Below, in pieces: positions 15,359-23,829 of a stretch of DNA of 41,785 nt. The notes beneath the pieces are model-generated. The model searched no databases, had not been told where the DNA came from, and saw nothing but the letters and a program-made list of their open reading frames with translations. Each line of letters starts with the position of its first letter. Positions within the stretch are counted from its first letter, which is position 1. The position numbers were made by a program, and so were the translations under genes. The DNA comes from CAZPBC01 sp964584775 (GTDB lineage Bacteria > Chlamydiota > Chlamydiia > Chlamydiales > SLFE01), in assembly GCA_964584775.1 (NCBI GenBank), contig CAZPBC010000014.1, positions 1-41,785 on the forward strand, written 5' to 3'.

Positions 15359-16177
15359 ATGTCCTCTCTCCAAGCCCTACTCCTCGGCCTCGTGCAAGGC
15401 CTGACTGAATTCCTCCCGATTAGCTCCTCTGGGCACCTCCAACTTCTCGAGACCCTTTTTGGTTTTCAAGAGAGTGACAACCTCCTCTTCTTTGACGTCG
15501 TTTGTCATATTGGGACCCTGATAGCAATCGTCCTCTTCTTCACACGTGAGATTCTACAACTCTTTCAAAAAGAACGAGATCGACTCCTTCGTCTCGTCAT
15601 AGCAACGCTTCCCCTTCTCCCGATCCCCTTTCTTCTTGGGCCGATCCGTGAGGTGGCTTCCTCGTCCAGAATGGTCGCGTTCTTCTTTCTCACGACAGCC
15701 CTGCTCCTATTGATTGGCAGCCGCTATCAAGTCAAAACGAAGAACAGAGCCCTCCAGTCTTTGTTGATTGGAACCTCCCAGGCTGTGGCGGTTTTTCCTG
15801 GCCTCTCTCGGTCAGGAACCACCATCTCTGTCGGAAGGTTTTTAGGCTTGGAAAAGGGTGAGGCTCTCACCTTCTCACTCCTTCTCTCGATCCCCGCTAC
15901 ACTGGGTGCTTTAGCTCTCCTTCTCTTGAAAGCCACCAAGAGCGGACTCCCTCCCTCTGTCCCCTTCAGTTGCTACGCGATCGGCCTCACCACCTCCTTT
16001 ATCGTCGGCTATTTTTCAATCCACCTCATGAAGCGACTTGTCACTAGTGATAAAATCACACTTTTTGTATGGTACTGTCTCTTTCTAAGTTCGATCCTTT
16101 TCGTCTTTTCTGCAGGAGACAATGAGAAAAAAAGCGAAGTTAAAAAAACCGAAATCGAAAACCTCCAAGAAGACTAA
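15359..16177 (+). CDS. uppP: undecaprenyl-diphosphatase (BacA/UppP)
   Basis: This 272-residue polytopic membrane enzyme removes a phosphate from undecaprenyl diphosphate to recycle the lipid carrier for peptidoglycan and other glycans. The family signatures are present: 'GLVQGLTEFLPISSSGHLQLLE' (about 10-31, with catalytic Glu and Ser) and 'SQAVAVFPGLSRSGTTISVGRFLGL' (about 142-166, with the essential Arg). Start ATG 15359 lies 11 bases after the CCA of tRNA-His and has no Shine-Dalgarno, only a T-rich leader. The 3' end overlaps ftsK by 56 bases. It is functionally linked to uppS further along the window. Confidence 0.96.
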   Translation: MSSLQALLLGLVQGLTEFLPISSSGHLQLLETLFGFQESDNLLFFDVVCHIGTLIAIVLFFTREILQLFQKERDRLLRLVIATLPLLPIPFLLGPIREVASSSRMVAFFFLTTALLLLIGSRYQVKTKNRALQSLLIGTSQAVAVFPGLSRSGTTISVGRFLGLEKGEALTFSLLLSIPATLGALALLLLKATKSGLPPSVPFSCYAIGLTTSFIVGYFSIHLMKRLVTSDKITLFVWYCLFLSSILFVFSAGDNEKKSEVKKTEIENLQED

Positions 16178-18470
16178 GTCCCAAAAGTCAGAACCGCTTC
16201 TGCCTGCCGAAATGGCGGTTGAAATCGAAGGCGCTGTGATCATCCTTGCCTCAGTTCTTGCTTTCATTAGCCTCTTTAGCTTTGCATATGGCCACACCTC
16301 AACGAATTGGGTCGGTGCCATCGGTTTTAGCATTGGTTGGATCCTTCACAGCACCTTTGGTGTCCTGAGTTATCCTGTCACTCTCTTTTTTGGTTGGATC
16401 GGCGCTCTCATGCTCTTCAAGCCCGATCAACCGCTCTCCACCATCAAAAAGCTCTCTTTCGTCGGAATCATTGTTTCCGTCGGAATCCTTCTAAGCCTTG
16501 TCGAAGTGGGCTACCCTCAAATCGGTGAAGGACTCAAAGAGCTCTTCTACCCTCTTGAGAAACGGTTTTCCTTCCCCTACCACTTAGGGGGAATTCCGCT
16601 CATGTATCTCTACAGCGAGATCCCCACCATCAACCTCGCCAACGTTTTCAACGAAGTGGGCGTGGCTATTCTCTTCTCATTCTTCCTGATTCTTTCTCTC
16701 TTCCTCTTCTTCGGCATCTCTTTTCAAGAGGCTTACCTCTGGCTGAAGGATAAGAAGCCAACTTGGAAGTGGCCTGAGCGTCCTCAACTGAAAAAAGCGC
16801 CAGTCAAAGCAAAAGAAGAGAAGAGCGAAAGCTTTATGGACTACTTTACAGAGCGTGCCTCTGAAAGCTTAGAGCTAGTGAAGCCGAAGAAAGCTCCAAA
16901 GGTCAAGGTGAACATCGCTGCAGAAGCCCCTCCCCCACCTGTCGAGCCGCCCCCTCCTGCACCACCTGAAGAAAAACGCGAGCGTGCCCTCAAAGCCCAA
17001 GCGGTATGGAATGGAGATTTCAAAGACTACAAACTTCCTGCGATCCACCAACTGACTGGATCCAAGCAAACCGATCAAAGCCAACTGAAGAAAGAACTCA
17101 TGGAGCAAGCAAGAGTCTTGGAGGAGACTCTTGCGAGCTTCGGGATCGAAGCGAAGGTGGGAGAGATCCACTGCGGGCCGACGATCACCTCTTTTGAAGT
17201 CCATCCGGCTGTCGGTGTTAAAGTTCAAAAGATTAAGGCACTCGAAAATGACATTGCCCTGAACATGCAGGCGGCTTCCATCCGTATCATTGCACCGATC
17301 CCTGGTAAAGCAGCGGTCGGTGTCGAGGTTCCTAACCCAGAGCCGCAAGAGGTGAACTTCCGTGACATGATGTCTCACTACAAGAAGAGTCCCAAGAAGT
17401 TCCACATCCCTCTTCTCTTAGGAAAAAATGTGAGTGGTGAATGGATCATGAGCGACCTTGCCAAGATGCCACACCTCATCATCGCTGGAGCCACCGGTTC
17501 GGGTAAATCGGTCTGCATCAACACCATCGTGATGTCCATCATCCACACGGCTCGTCCCGATGAGATCCAGATGCTGATGGTCGATCCAAAGAAAGTCGAG
17601 CTCACCCCCTACAGTAAGCTTCCTCATATGATTGCACCTGTGATCACAGACCCCGCAGAAGCCTATACGGCGATGCAGTGGCTTGTGAAGGAGATGGAGA
17701 AGCGGTATGAGATCCTCAACCGCCTCCACTTGAGAAACATTGAAGCCTTCAACAACCGAAAAATTGATGAAGAGAAGGAAGCAGAACTCAATATCGAGGT
17801 CCCGAAAAAACTTCCCTACATGGTGGGAATCATCGACGAGCTTGCCGACCTCATGATGGTCTCAACATACGATATCGAGACCCCGATTGCACGGATTGCA
17901 CAGATGGCCCGTGCGGTAGGAATCCACCTCATCCTCGCAACCCAGCGTCCCTCGCGAGAGGTCATCACCGGATTGATCAAAGCCAACTTCCCTACACGTA
18001 TCTGCTTTAAAGTCTCATCTGGAATCAACAGTAAGATCGTCCTCGACTCGGGCGGTGGAGAACAGCTTCTTGGAAATGGAGACATGCTCTTCCTTCCTCC
18101 AGGCACTTCGAACTTGGAGCGTGTCCAGGGGGTCTTCATCCGCGATGGAGATATCCAAGCGAGTATCGAAAGCATCTCTGCTCAGACGCCACCGAACTAC
18201 CTCATCCCTTCGTTTAAATCGATCTCAGCCTCCTCCGGTGCGGACCTCTTTGACCCACGCCCCTCTGACAAAGACGCCCTCTACGACCAAGCGCTGGATG
18301 TTGTCATCTCAACCGGCAATGCATCAACGACCTTTTTACAGAGAAAGCTCAAAATCGGTTACGCGCGTGCGGCGAGCCTGATGGACCAGCTTGAAGAAAA
18401 TGGGGTCGTCGGCCCGCAAGAAGGATCTAAAGGGCGGGTTGTCCTTGCTAAAGCTGGAGAGACGGAGTGA
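16122..18470 (+). CDS. ftsK: DNA translocase FtsK
   Basis: This 782-residue septum-anchored DNA pump resolves chromosome dimers and clears DNA from the division site. The N-terminus is basic, followed by four membrane helices (about 30-200) and a short Pro-rich linker with 'PPPPVEPPPPAPPEE'. The alpha/beta motor has Walker A G-A-T-G-S-G-K-S (456-463), Walker B-like 'PYMVGIIDELADLMM', and 'LATQRPSREVITGLIKANFPTRICFKVSS'. The gamma winged-helix domain closes the protein ('DQALDVVISTGNASTTFLQRKLKIGYARAASLMDQLEENGVVG'). Start ATG 16122 has CAGGAG 4 bases upstream. It begins inside uppP and ends in a GTGA overlap with the YycJ-like gene. As I recall, ftsK and yycJ are also neighbours in Chlamydia trachomatis. 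Confidence 0.97.
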   Translation: MRKKAKLKKPKSKTSKKTKSQKSEPLLPAEMAVEIEGAVIILASVLAFISLFSFAYGHTSTNWVGAIGFSIGWILHSTFGVLSYPVTLFFGWIGALMLFKPDQPLSTIKKLSFVGIIVSVGILLSLVEVGYPQIGEGLKELFYPLEKRFSFPYHLGGIPLMYLYSEIPTINLANVFNEVGVAILFSFFLILSLFLFFGISFQEAYLWLKDKKPTWKWPERPQLKKAPVKAKEEKSESFMDYFTERASESLELVKPKKAPKVKVNIAAEAPPPPVEPPPPAPPEEKRERALKAQAVWNGDFKDYKLPAIHQLTGSKQTDQSQLKKELMEQARVLEETLASFGIEAKVGEIHCGPTITSFEVHPAVGVKVQKIKALENDIALNMQAASIRIIAPIPGKAAVGVEVPNPEPQEVNFRDMMSHYKKSPKKFHIPLLLGKNVSGEWIMSDLAKMPHLIIAGATGSGKSVCINTIVMSIIHTARPDEIQMLMVDPKKVELTPYSKLPHMIAPVITDPAEAYTAMQWLVKEMEKRYEILNRLHLRNIEAFNNRKIDEEKEAELNIEVPKKLPYMVGIIDELADLMMVSTYDIETPIARIAQMARAVGIHLILATQRPSREVITGLIKANFPTRICFKVSSGINSKIVLDSGGGEQLLGNGDMLFLPPGTSNLERVQGVFIRDGDIQASIESISAQTPPNYLIPSFKSISASSGADLFDPRPSDKDALYDQALDVVISTGNASTTFLQRKLKIGYARAASLMDQLEENGVVGPQEGSKGRVVLAKAGETE

Positions 18471-19330
18471 TCGGATTTTGCCCTTTAGGCTCCGGATCAA
18501 AAGGCAACTGCCTCTACCTGGGGACTCCTGAAACCAAAATCTTGATCGACGCCGGACTCTCTGGAAAAGCGATTAAGACCCGTCTCAATGAAATTGGTGT
18601 CGAGCTTTCGGACATCGACGCCGTTCTCGTCACCCACGAACACAGTGACCACATCACCGGCCTGAAAGTCCTCTCGTACCGAGAAGGCATCCCAGTCTTT
18701 GCCAACAGTGAAACTGCGAAAGGAATCGCGAACACTTTTGGCTCCTTTCCTCCTCTTAAAGTCTTCTGCAGCTCTGAACCGTTCGAATTCCAAGACCTCC
18801 TCATCCGCCCCTTCTCCATTCAACACGACGCGCTCGACCCCGTCGCTTTCACGATCACTTTTGGGAAAACGAAATTAGGAATCTGTACCGATCTCGGCTT
18901 TGTGACCAATGTGGTAAGGAGCGAACTAGAGGGGTGCCACCTCCTCTATCTTGAAGCCAACCACCAGCCTTCGATGGTGCATGCCTGCCCGCGTTCTCAC
19001 GTTTATAAAAACCGCGTCCTGAGCCGCTTTGGCCACCTATCGAATGAGGAGTGTGGAAAACTTTTGTCAGAAATCTGGCATCCTGAGCTGCAGCGCGTCT
19101 ACCTTGCACACCTCTCTTCAGAATGCAACAGCCATGAAACAGCTCAGAGTGTGGTCGAACACCTTCTTTCCGAAAGAGGCCTTCACCTCGACCTTGTCGT
19201 CGCCCCACAGGAGACGATCAGTGAGCCTTTTGCTTTTTGTACCGATCCAGAGCCTCGAGAGTCTTCACCCTCCACTCCGCCTCTTCGTGAAGAGCTAGCA
19301 GGAGCTGCTTCTTCCACTCACGATCGGTAA
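18467..19330 (+). CDS. metallo-beta-lactamase-fold hydrolase, YycJ/WalJ-like
   Basis: This 287-residue MBL-fold protein has metal ligands in T-H57-E-H59-S-D61-H62, with further His and Asp in 'GICTDLGFV' and 'LAHLSSECNSHETA'. The opening 'FCPLGSGSKGNCLYLGT...ILIDAGLSGKAIKTRL' is the YycJ/WalJ signature. YycJ proteins are 5'-3' exonuclease-like and linked to coordination of DNA processing with cell division, which fits the coupling to ftsK (GTG start overlapping the ftsK TGA). The family normally ends near 'VAPQETISEPF'. Here about 30 further residues (Pro/Ser-rich) run 113 bases into the convergent gene. Confidence 0.92.
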   Translation: MIGFCPLGSGSKGNCLYLGTPETKILIDAGLSGKAIKTRLNEIGVELSDIDAVLVTHEHSDHITGLKVLSYREGIPVFANSETAKGIANTFGSFPPLKVFCSSEPFEFQDLLIRPFSIQHDALDPVAFTITFGKTKLGICTDLGFVTNVVRSELEGCHLLYLEANHQPSMVHACPRSHVYKNRVLSRFGHLSNEECGKLLSEIWHPELQRVYLAHLSSECNSHETAQSVVEHLLSERGLHLDLVVAPQETISEPFAFCTDPEPRESSPSTPPLREELAGAASSTHDR

Positions 19331-20306
19331 GAGCCACGTTAGGGAAGTCGATTTGTACTGCCCTTTCTACTTCATCAATCACCTCCTCAAAAAAGAGGTC
19401 ATCACTCGGAATCAGCTCATCGATCGAAGCTCCCTCCTCACCTAAAACCACTGCCCCATGTTTATGAAAATGACAGCCGGCAAGTGTGAGCTTCATATAG
19501 AGTCTCTCTGCGTCCAGCAGAAACTCTTTATGGCGCTTGCGATCGACATGGCTACGCTTCAATAGGGATGTCACAATCGAAGAGACGGCGCGCCTTTCAC
19601 CAGGAATGGCGAGACCCAGAATGTAGTCATGACAGCGCTTCTCGACAATCTCTTCGATCATCTCATGCAGCTCCTGATCAGAGAGAGGTAAGCAGGTCCG
19701 TAAATGGATAAATCCCTCTTCAAAGAGTTCCTGAAGACGGTCCAACTCTCCAATACGTTTTGAAGTTCCAATCAAGTTGACCAGGGCAAGTGCTCGATCA
19801 AAAACGAGATCAGGGTGATAGACGACTTTCGACTCGCGGTGGCTGTTGAAGGCATGCACCGTCTTTTGGAGCAGTTTCGGGTGCTCTTTCTCGACATCCT
19901 CTAATTCAGAACGGACACGCCTTTTCATTTGGTCGAAGGGAGAGAGAATGTCTTTGGTTAAGCTCTGGTACTCTTTCGAAAGAAGGCGGAGACGCTCAGC
20001 GATCTTGGTGCGCTCATCCAACGGAAGACGGGTGTTATTGGCGTATTCAGTCAGATCATGAAACAATACCTTCAGGTCCCTTTCCAGGGATCGGATGTCG
20101 GTGACGGAGTCGCTCCAGCTCAGACCTTCACTCCAACGCTCAGCGTCGCGCACACTCTTCAGCTGATGTTCTGAGATATCATAGAGGAGGACGCCCTCCT
20201 CATACATCGAGTCTAAAGAGCCCAGTAGTGACTGAAGCTCCCTCAGACACTCCTCAGCGCGCTCTTTCTCTGTAAACTCTTCCTCTCGGGCATAGGGGCT
20301 GTGCAT
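19218..20306 (-). CDS. hypothetical coiled-coil protein
   Basis: This 362-residue, mostly helical protein is rich in Glu, Leu, Arg and Lys and has coiled-coil-like stretches ('RAEECLRELQSLLGSLDSMYEEGVLLYDI', 'ERTKIAERLRLLSKEYQSL', 'KRRVRSELEDVEKEHPKLLQKTV'). It has no signal or membrane segment. I do not recognise the family. A strong GAGGAGG is 6 bases before the ATG. A small hairpin with a 4-base loop (CTTTCA/TGAAAG) at 20319-20334 covers the region just upstream of the ribosome-binding site. The C-terminal 37 codons overlap the hydrolase gene on the other strand. It lies 109 bases downstream of dnaJ and may belong to the rpsU-dnaJ transcript. Confidence 0.7.
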   Translation of the reverse strand: MHSPYAREEEFTEKERAEECLRELQSLLGSLDSMYEEGVLLYDISEHQLKSVRDAERWSEGLSWSDSVTDIRSLERDLKVLFHDLTEYANNTRLPLDERTKIAERLRLLSKEYQSLTKDILSPFDQMKRRVRSELEDVEKEHPKLLQKTVHAFNSHRESKVVYHPDLVFDRALALVNLIGTSKRIGELDRLQELFEEGFIHLRTCLPLSDQELHEMIEEIVEKRCHDYILGLAIPGERRAVSSIVTSLLKRSHVDRKRHKEFLLDAERLYMKLTLAGCHFHKHGAVVLGEEGASIDELIPSDDLFFEEVIDEVERAVQIDFPNVALTDREWKKQLLLALHEEAEWRVKTLEALDRYKKQKAH

Positions 20307-20415
20307 TTTGGACCTCCTCTTTCATTTCTGAAAGGGAGTTAAGCATCAACCATGCCACCCTCTCTCAAAATAGGGAGGTTAGGCTGGATATTCATGTGGT
20401 CAGAAAGTGTCCAGG

Positions 20416-21576
20416 CTAAGCGGGGGAAAAGAAATCCTTGATCTTATCGAGGAAAGAACGGCTTTGGGGAAGGTTTTTGGGGGTCTCGAGCTTTCCGAAA
20501 GACTCTAAGAGCTCTTTCTGCTCACTTGAAAGACCTGTAGGCGTTTCAACAAAAATGCGGACAAGTAGATCCCCTTTACCAGAACCATGGACATTGGGAA
20601 ATCCTTCGCCGCGCACACGGAAAATTTTACCGTTTTGTGTCCCTTCAGGAATCGTGATACGGCAGGTGTGCCCAAGGACAGAAGGCACCTCTTTTTTACA
20701 GCCGAGTCCTGCTTCTGGAAAGCTGATCGGCAGATCGAGAAGCACATCATCACCGCTACGCTCAAAGACTTCATGGGGCTCGACTTGGACGAAAACGTAT
20801 AGGTCTCCGGCTGGAGCACCGCCTGTACCCGCATCTCCATACCCTGCAACTTTAAGACGCATGCCTGTGTCGATTCCCGCAGGGATATGCACCTTGACAT
20901 GCTGCTTGTCTTTCACCACACCGCGCCCTTTACACGTGTTGCAAGGGTCCATGATTTGTTGGCCTGTACCCCCACAGGTTGCACAGGTCGCCGACATGCT
21001 GAAGAAACCGCGCTGCTCAAAGACTTGACCAGAACCACGGCATTTTGGACAGGTTTTAATGCCTTCTGAAGAGGTCGACCCCCTTCCATGACAGGTGTTA
21101 CAGGAAACATTGTTGGTGATGACGAGCTCTTTGTCACACCCTGTGGCAGCTTCCTTAAAGCTGATCGTCATGTTGACGCGTTTGCTAACTCCGGGTCGGG
21201 CTTGAGTACGCCCCCCTCCTCCTCCGCTGGGTCCGCCAGAAAAGAAGGACTCGAAGATGGTGTCACCACCGCCCATGCCGCCAAATGCTCCCATGAAGGT
21301 ATGGAGGGCTTCTTCCATAGAGGAGAAACCACCTGCTCCGGCACCCGCTCCCATCCCTTCAATACCCGCTTTTCCATAGCGGTCATAGAGCTCACGCTTC
21401 TTCTCATCACTGAGGACCTCATAGGCCTCAGAGATCTCTTTAAAGCGCTTCTCCGCTTCAGGATCGCCGGGATTTTTATCGGGATGGTACTTCAGAGCCT
21501 TTTTACGGTAAGCTTTCTTAATCTGGTCTGGAGTTGCGTCTCTAGTAACATCGAGTAACTCATAGTATTCAGACAT
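20416..21576 (-). CDS. dnaJ: chaperone protein DnaJ
   Basis: This 386-residue type I J-protein stimulates DnaK ATPase and delivers unfolded clients. The J-domain has His31-Pro32-Asp33. A Gly/Phe-rich linker follows (GAGAGAGGFSSME...GGMGGGD), then four zinc-binding repeats (CNTCHGRG, CPKCRGSG, CATCGGTG, CNTCKGRG) and the client-binding C-terminal domains. It is complete for the family. Start ATG 21576 follows GAGG and a T-run; the TTG 15 bases further upstream is rejected. rpsU lies directly upstream, the same dnaJ-rpsU pairing I recall from Chlamydia. Confidence 0.98.
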   Translation of the reverse strand: MSEYYELLDVTRDATPDQIKKAYRKKALKYHPDKNPGDPEAEKRFKEISEAYEVLSDEKKRELYDRYGKAGIEGMGAGAGAGGFSSMEEALHTFMGAFGGMGGGDTIFESFFSGGPSGGGGGRTQARPGVSKRVNMTISFKEAATGCDKELVITNNVSCNTCHGRGSTSSEGIKTCPKCRGSGQVFEQRGFFSMSATCATCGGTGQQIMDPCNTCKGRGVVKDKQHVKVHIPAGIDTGMRLKVAGYGDAGTGGAPAGDLYVFVQVEPHEVFERSGDDVLLDLPISFPEAGLGCKKEVPSVLGHTCRITIPEGTQNGKIFRVRGEGFPNVHGSGKGDLLVRIFVETPTGLSSEQKELLESFGKLETPKNLPQSRSFLDKIKDFFSPA

Positions 21577-21632
21577 AAAAAAACCTCGCAAATGCGGCTA
21601 ATATTTAGGTTAGTAAGTAGAAAGGAATGGGG

Positions 21633-21654
21633 AGCGGTAAAGGCCCTTACCGCT
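21633..21654 (-). promoter_or_regulatory. hairpin overlapping the rpsU stop codon
   Basis: AGCGGTAA and TTACCGCT (21633-21640 and 21647-21654) form a perfect 8-bp stem with a 6-base loop, and the rpsU TAA lies inside the stem. There is no U-run after it, so it is more likely a processing or attenuation element between rpsU and dnaJ than a full terminator. Confidence 0.5.
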
Positions 21655-21826
21655 GCCGTTGGTACTTCTTCGCAGCTTTAGACTTCGCGCGCTTCTTGAT
21701 AGAGGGTTTCAGGTGAAAACGATGTGCTTTAACAGCCTTCATCACACCTTCTTTATCAAGTTTCTTTTTTAGCGCTCTTAGGGCTTTGTCTATCGGCTCA
21801 CCTGGGCGAATCCGGACTCTAGTCAT
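21647..21826 (-). CDS. rpsU: 30S ribosomal protein bS21
   Basis: This is a 59-residue, very basic small-subunit protein. It begins M-T-R-V-R-I-R-P-G-E-P and continues with 'IDKALRALKKKLDKEGVMKAVKAHRFHLKPSIKKRAKSKAAKKY', the standard S21 pattern, in which the protein binds near the anti-Shine-Dalgarno end of 16S rRNA. Start ATG 21826 is preceded by GGAAGGA. It sits 70 bases upstream of dnaJ on the same strand. I found it by reading the minus strand, since it is short. Confidence 0.96.
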   Translation of the reverse strand: MTRVRIRPGEPIDKALRALKKKLDKEGVMKAVKAHRFHLKPSIKKRAKSKAAKKYQRQR

Positions 21827-21900
21827 ATTCCTTCCTTTTGGAGTTGTTTATTATCAGGAATAGGATACTCCTTTAGAGGCTAATTCTCAAGAGAAAAAGT

Positions 21901-23829
21901 CTATTTGGCGAGATCAAACTCAGGATGCCTTTGCTTATAGCGCTCCAACATACTCCTGATGACCCCCGCATCGGGGCGAGCGGCCTCTGTATCCATCATT
22001 CTATAAGCAATGAAGGCTAAGCTCCCAGGGTCAGGCTGCTTTAGAGCTGAGAAGTTTCTTCTGGTGAACCGGATCGGACAAGAAGGTCCAAAGAGGCTGT
22101 GGATTTTCGGCCCCAAGGGTCCCTCAGGCAGCTCACCCATTTTCTTTAGAGGTTCTTTATCGTTGTCATAAAGAAGGATCGCAGCTCGTCTTAAAAAGTT
22201 GAGGGTTTTAGGGTCGAGCTTCTCTCTTTCCAAATTGAACTCTTTCAGAATCAGACCGAGAACCCTGTTATACTCTCCCCGCCTTTGCATAGGGAGAGGG
22301 TCGGTACCCTCGATCATCTTCCACATGGTGGAACCGAGAGAATAGAGGTCCGATTTTTTTGGATCGACGCGTCCACCCAGCCCTGCTCTTTCCATCAGAA
22401 GGTTTAAGTCAGCATGCAAGCTTTGAAAGAGGACAGAGGTGTCCTGTTGACCCCAACTTAAAAAATCGTGTCCTAAAAGAGAGGCAGCAACGGTTCCTTG
22501 ACGCCCCATAGCTGTCTTAGACTCATTCTCTAGAAAGATCTGCTGTGCAGAGATACAGCCATGGTGGAAACCGGCTTCGTGGAGGACCTGAAGTGCTAAC
22601 ATCACATCCGAAAAAATCCAAAACTTTTGCGCTTCTGAGAGTTCAGTCGATTCCCAACGTGCAAGAGGACCCATGTCGTAAAATGGAACGACCAGGTGGC
22701 GCTGATGAGGAGTTTTATGATGGAGTTGGACATTGGGAAGTCCATTATGCTCTTTTGTTTTAAAGTGCGGTTGCTCATAGGCTAACCCTCCAAGTGCCGT
22801 TTTCGCCTTGGAACTCAAATCTCGAACACTCACCAGAAATCGCTCACTAGCGTGATAAGAGGCCCCCATCGTCACAGCTCCATAGTAAGCCTCTCTATAC
22901 TTTCCATGACCGATGTAATAAAGCTTAGCATCCCCAATTCCTGTTTCAGGATCGACCTGTCCCATATTCACCACAATCGGGGTTCCCTCTTTTGTGATTA
23001 AAACAGGGAATCCGAGTCCACTCTCTTCAGCGGAGAGGAAACAGGGTTCATCCACTTTTTTTAACTTTCCATCGCACAGCTTCTGATCAATCCCATTCCA
23101 TTGATCCAAAGTAAACGGATGTCTATCCCTACACTCCTCAAAATGTTCACTCATGTGCAGTTTGGCTTCGGGACGCTCTTCCTCGTTTGATCGAGCCTCA
23201 CCCATCCTTTCGCATGTTTTGATGACTTGATCGACACGATTTAGATAGGAGTCTTCCCCAGCAGAAATCGTGGCAATGGTTTGAGCAATTACAGTGTGAC
23301 TCACGTGGCCTTTGTAAGTCGAATCCCTATAAACGCGTAAACCTTGAATGGAGTAGTCCATCGCTAAATAAAGAGCATTTGAAGCACTCATAAAAGCCGC
23401 ACGCTCAGTGTCAACCATTCCCGGGTAGTGCGTCTCAGTTTCGGAAAGGACTTGCATCGCCACATGGGCCGTTCGCAACACGCGGAAGAGAAAGTCCTCA
23501 AGAGAGGCCCCACTAGCCCAGCGATTCATTCCCTCAGGTAGCCAACCCCACCCATAAGATTGATTTGCCTCATCTTGGCTCGTGACCCAAACGCGTACAC
23601 TCCGTCCATTGATGGTTCTCTCAGCAAGCTGATGCTTCGGACCAGGCTGTCCATCAGGACCTGGTTGGAACTCACCAATACTCTTAAAATAATCAGCAAA
23701 CTCCCCTAGTGTCATTCTCTCAGAAGGGTCGACGGGGATTTTCGCAATCTCTGCAGGTGCATTCAGGTATCCATCTCTTAAAGTCGGATCTGATACCACT
23801 TGCTGAAAGGTGTTTTTTGCTGGATTCAT
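21901..23829 (-). CDS. degenerate protein kinase with unknown N-terminal domain
   Basis: This is a 642-residue protein. Residues 1-290 are unrecognised, with no membrane helix. From about 300 a kinase fold can be traced: a glycine-loop-like 'IGHGKYREAYYGAV' (306-319), VSVR (333-336) where VAIK is expected, hinge 'VVPFYDMGPLARW', helix E 'FWIFSDVMLALQVLHEAG', catalytic-loop equivalent H423-G-C-I-S-A-Q-Q-I-F-L where H-R-D-L-K-P-E-N is expected, D455-F-L in place of DFG, and S-D-L-Y-S-L-G (493-499). Catalytic Asp, Lys and Asn are replaced, so it is probably a pseudokinase. ATG 23829 overlaps the transporter stop (ATGA), so the longer frame to 24003 is not used. The chlamydial Pkn5 effector is a loose parallel. 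Confidence 0.72.
   Translation of the reverse strand: MNPAKNTFQQVVSDPTLRDGYLNAPAEIAKIPVDPSERMTLGEFADYFKSIGEFQPGPDGQPGPKHQLAERTINGRSVRVWVTSQDEANQSYGWGWLPEGMNRWASGASLEDFLFRVLRTAHVAMQVLSETETHYPGMVDTERAAFMSASNALYLAMDYSIQGLRVYRDSTYKGHVSHTVIAQTIATISAGEDSYLNRVDQVIKTCERMGEARSNEEERPEAKLHMSEHFEECRDRHPFTLDQWNGIDQKLCDGKLKKVDEPCFLSAEESGLGFPVLITKEGTPIVVNMGQVDPETGIGDAKLYYIGHGKYREAYYGAVTMGASYHASERFLVSVRDLSSKAKTALGGLAYEQPHFKTKEHNGLPNVQLHHKTPHQRHLVVPFYDMGPLARWESTELSEAQKFWIFSDVMLALQVLHEAGFHHGCISAQQIFLENESKTAMGRQGTVAASLLGHDFLSWGQQDTSVLFQSLHADLNLLMERAGLGGRVDPKKSDLYSLGSTMWKMIEGTDPLPMQRRGEYNRVLGLILKEFNLEREKLDPKTLNFLRRAAILLYDNDKEPLKKMGELPEGPLGPKIHSLFGPSCPIRFTRRNFSALKQPDPGSLAFIAYRMMDTEAARPDAGVIRSMLERYKQRHPEFDLAK

Noticed and set aside
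16875..17405. A 176-codon minus-strand frame opposite ftsK.
   Set aside because: The Arg/Leu-rich antisense of a coding region; ftsK is intact on the other strand.
20438..21028. A 196-codon plus-strand frame opposite dnaJ.
   Set aside because: Repeated Cys and Pro patterns are the complement of the DnaJ zinc repeats.
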